DNA from: DATBDM01 sp034664425
GTDB taxonomy: Bacteria > Actinomycetota > Thermoleophilia > Solirubrobacterales > Solirubrobacteraceae
Reading direction: 5' to 3'
NCBI GenBank assembly: GCA_034664425.1
Contig: JAXDHR010000096.1
Coordinates: forward strand, 1-64,000
DNA: 64,000 bases
Positions 63,012-64,000 of this stretch are shown piece after piece. Each line of letters starts with the position of its first letter. Position 1 is the stretch's first letter. The translations under genes were made by a program, and so were the position numbers. The notes below the pieces were generated by a model. That model was given only the letters and a program-made list of their open reading frames with translations, did no database searches and was not told the origin of the DNA.

Positions 63012-63283
63012 CGGCGGGAGATTCGCCACGCCGCTGCGCCGGTTGCGGCATGAGCGCCCCGCGCAGCGCGTTGCACCGCTTCGCTACCGTGGAGGGCCGG
63101 GTCGTGCCCGACCCCCACGGGACGTCGCCTGGACGGGGCGCCTGGCTCCATCCCTCCCGTGAGTGCTGGGAGACCGCGGTGGCCCGCCGCGGGTTCCACC
63201 GCGCCTTCAAGACGCCCGTATCCATCCCGCCAGAGACCGTAGACTTCATACACACATGGCCAAGAAGCGCGTCCACGAGCTAG
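63008..63283 (+). CDS. ylxR: YlxR-family (DUF448) RNA-binding protein
   Basis: A protein of about 91 residues. PRRCAGCGMSAPRSALHRF is the YlxR signature (usually RRCVGC), followed by GRGAWLHPSRECWETAVARR. YlxR proteins sit between nusA and infB and bind RNA or the nucleoid. No ATG, GTG or TTG precedes the cysteine motif. The likely start is CTG 63008, overlapping the nusA stop (CTGA); starting at ATG 63050 would lose the signature. The C-terminal end overlaps the infB start by 28 bases. Confidence 0.8.
   Translation: MTAGDSPRRCAGCGMSAPRSALHRFATVEGRVVPDPHGTSPGRGAWLHPSRECWETAVARRGFHRAFKTPVSIPPETVDFIHTWPRSASTS
63240..63245 (+). promoter_or_regulatory. possible internal -10 element for infB
   Basis: TAGACT lies 10 bases before ATG 63256, inside the end of ylxR. 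It could supply extra infB transcript. Weak on its own. Confidence 0.3.
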
Positions 63284-64000
63284 CCAAGCAGTACGACATG
63301 CCGACCGCGGAGGTGATGAAGCGCCTCAACGCGTACGGCCTGAACGTCAAGGCCGCCGCCTCCGCCGTCGACGAGGGCGAAGCCGATCGTGCGCTGACGG
63401 GCAAGACTCCGCCGAAGGAGACCGGCAACGGCGCCAAGCCGAAGCCGCAGCCGCAGGCACCCGCCGCCGGCGGCATGGGCTTCAACCGCCCGACGACGCG
63501 CGCCGCGCAGGAGGCGCTGCAGCGCCGCCAGCAGCAGGAGCAGGAGCGCAAGGCGGCGCAGCAGCGCGAGCAGCAGGCGCGCCAGCAGCCGGACCGCAAC
63601 GGCCAGGCGGGCCAGCCGGGCCAGGGCGGCGCCGGCGCCAACCGCCAGCGCCCGACGCGCTCCTCGCTGCAGGGCGAGCGCGCCCCCGGCGCGGGCGGCG
63701 GAGTGCGGCGCGTGGTCATCGACTCGCAGGCCGCGCGGCGCGGCCCGGGCGGTCCCGGCGGCCCCGGCGGCGGTCCGGGCGGCTACGCCCCGCGGCGCCC
63801 GCCGCGGCGACGCGGAGGCCGGCGCCGGCGCGGCACCTTCGAGGAGCCCGCCGCGCAGGACGTCAACGCCCTCAAGGCACAGACGATCCGGATCAACTCC
63901 GGCTCGACGGTCAAGGACGTCTCCGAGTACCTCGGCGTTCCCGTCCCGGAGATCATCAAGAAGCTGATGAGCCTGGGCGAGATGGCCATGGTCACCCAGA
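63256..64000 (+). CDS. infB: translation initiation factor IF-2, partial (3' end outside window)
   Basis: The first 248 residues of IF-2. The N-terminal KKRVHELAKQYDMPTAEVMK and the second IF2_N module (NSGSTVKDVSEYLGVPVPEI) flank a long low-complexity linker rich in Gln, Arg, Gly and Pro (ALQRRQQQEQERKAAQQREQ; GPGGPGGPGGGPGG). The GTPase domain lies beyond the right edge. It brings initiator tRNA to the 30S subunit. Confidence 0.95.
   Translation, partial: MAKKRVHELAKQYDMPTAEVMKRLNAYGLNVKAAASAVDEGEADRALTGKTPPKETGNGAKPKPQPQAPAAGGMGFNRPTTRAAQEALQRRQQQEQERKAAQQREQQARQQPDRNGQAGQPGQGGAGANRQRPTRSSLQGERAPGAGGGVRRVVIDSQAARRGPGGPGGPGGGPGGYAPRRPPRRRGGRRRRGTFEEPAAQDVNALKAQTIRINSGSTVKDVSEYLGVPVPEIIKKLMSLGEMAMVTQ

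Noticed and set aside
63720..63840. Gly/Pro and Arg repeats in infB as a possible frameshift or insertion
   Set aside because: Low-complexity linkers are normal between the IF-2 N-terminal modules and the frame stays open.

Overview
The window is about 70% GC and almost fully coding, with many ATGA and GTGA start/stop overlaps and frequent GTG starts. Gene content points to a high-GC actinobacterium of the deep Solirubrobacterales/Thermoleophilia type: an actinobacterial integration host factor (mIHF), PyrR with a leader binding site, an actinobacterial-style long Rel protein, a CysO-like sulfur carrier, and the linkage yebC-ruvCAB-secDF-recJ-rel. The lineage is my inference; no rRNA gene is present to test it. 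I see no phage, insertion sequence or CRISPR array.

Layout. Positions 1-2600 (minus strand): an NTF2-like fragment, a GAF protein, a thioesterase and a phosphomannomutase/phosphoglucomutase, coupled by overlaps. 2736-4595: a class III alcohol dehydrogenase with an MBL-fold hydrolase. 4607-17716: yebC, a small membrane protein, ruvC (its C-terminus looks broken), ruvA, ruvB, a zinc-ribbon/PAS protein, a fused SecDF, a membrane protein, a secreted phosphodiesterase-like protein, recJ and rel. 17713-20410 (minus): a secreted protein, a lipid kinase and CorA. 20554-23909: a SAM-I riboswitch controlling a threonine-synthase homologue, a CysO-like sulfur carrier, metF and an inositol-monophosphatase-like gene. 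This looks like a thiocarboxylate-dependent homocysteine/methionine operon and is the most interesting part of the window. 23906-27020 (minus): an exported copper module (two-domain multicopper oxidase, beta-helix protein, cupredoxin), with a divergent TetR regulator and a palindrome between them.

Middle. 27728-43194 is accessory metabolism: photolyase, aldo/keto reductase, MFS exporter, Kup potassium transporter, two glycosyltransferases, a hexapeptide acyltransferase, an S4 protein, tRNA-Arg(CCG), a maltokinase-like kinase, a FAD oxidoreductase, a phosphodiesterase, RNase Z and a membrane class III nucleotide cyclase. The cyclase lies two bases downstream of a receiver/thioredoxin-reductase fusion that lacks the CxxC centre.

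Right part. 44933-53872 is a pyrimidine operon (pyrR-pyrB-pyrC-carA-carB-pyrK-pyrD) preceded by a PyrR-binding leader. Next come mihF, gmk, rpoZ and coaBC, then moxR, a DUF58 gene and a transglutaminase gene, then a TPR protein. The window ends with rimP-nusA-ylxR-infB, where infB runs off the edge. Several genes have a TANNNT hexamer 6-8 bases before the start codon and no Shine-Dalgarno sequence, which suggests frequent leaderless transcription.
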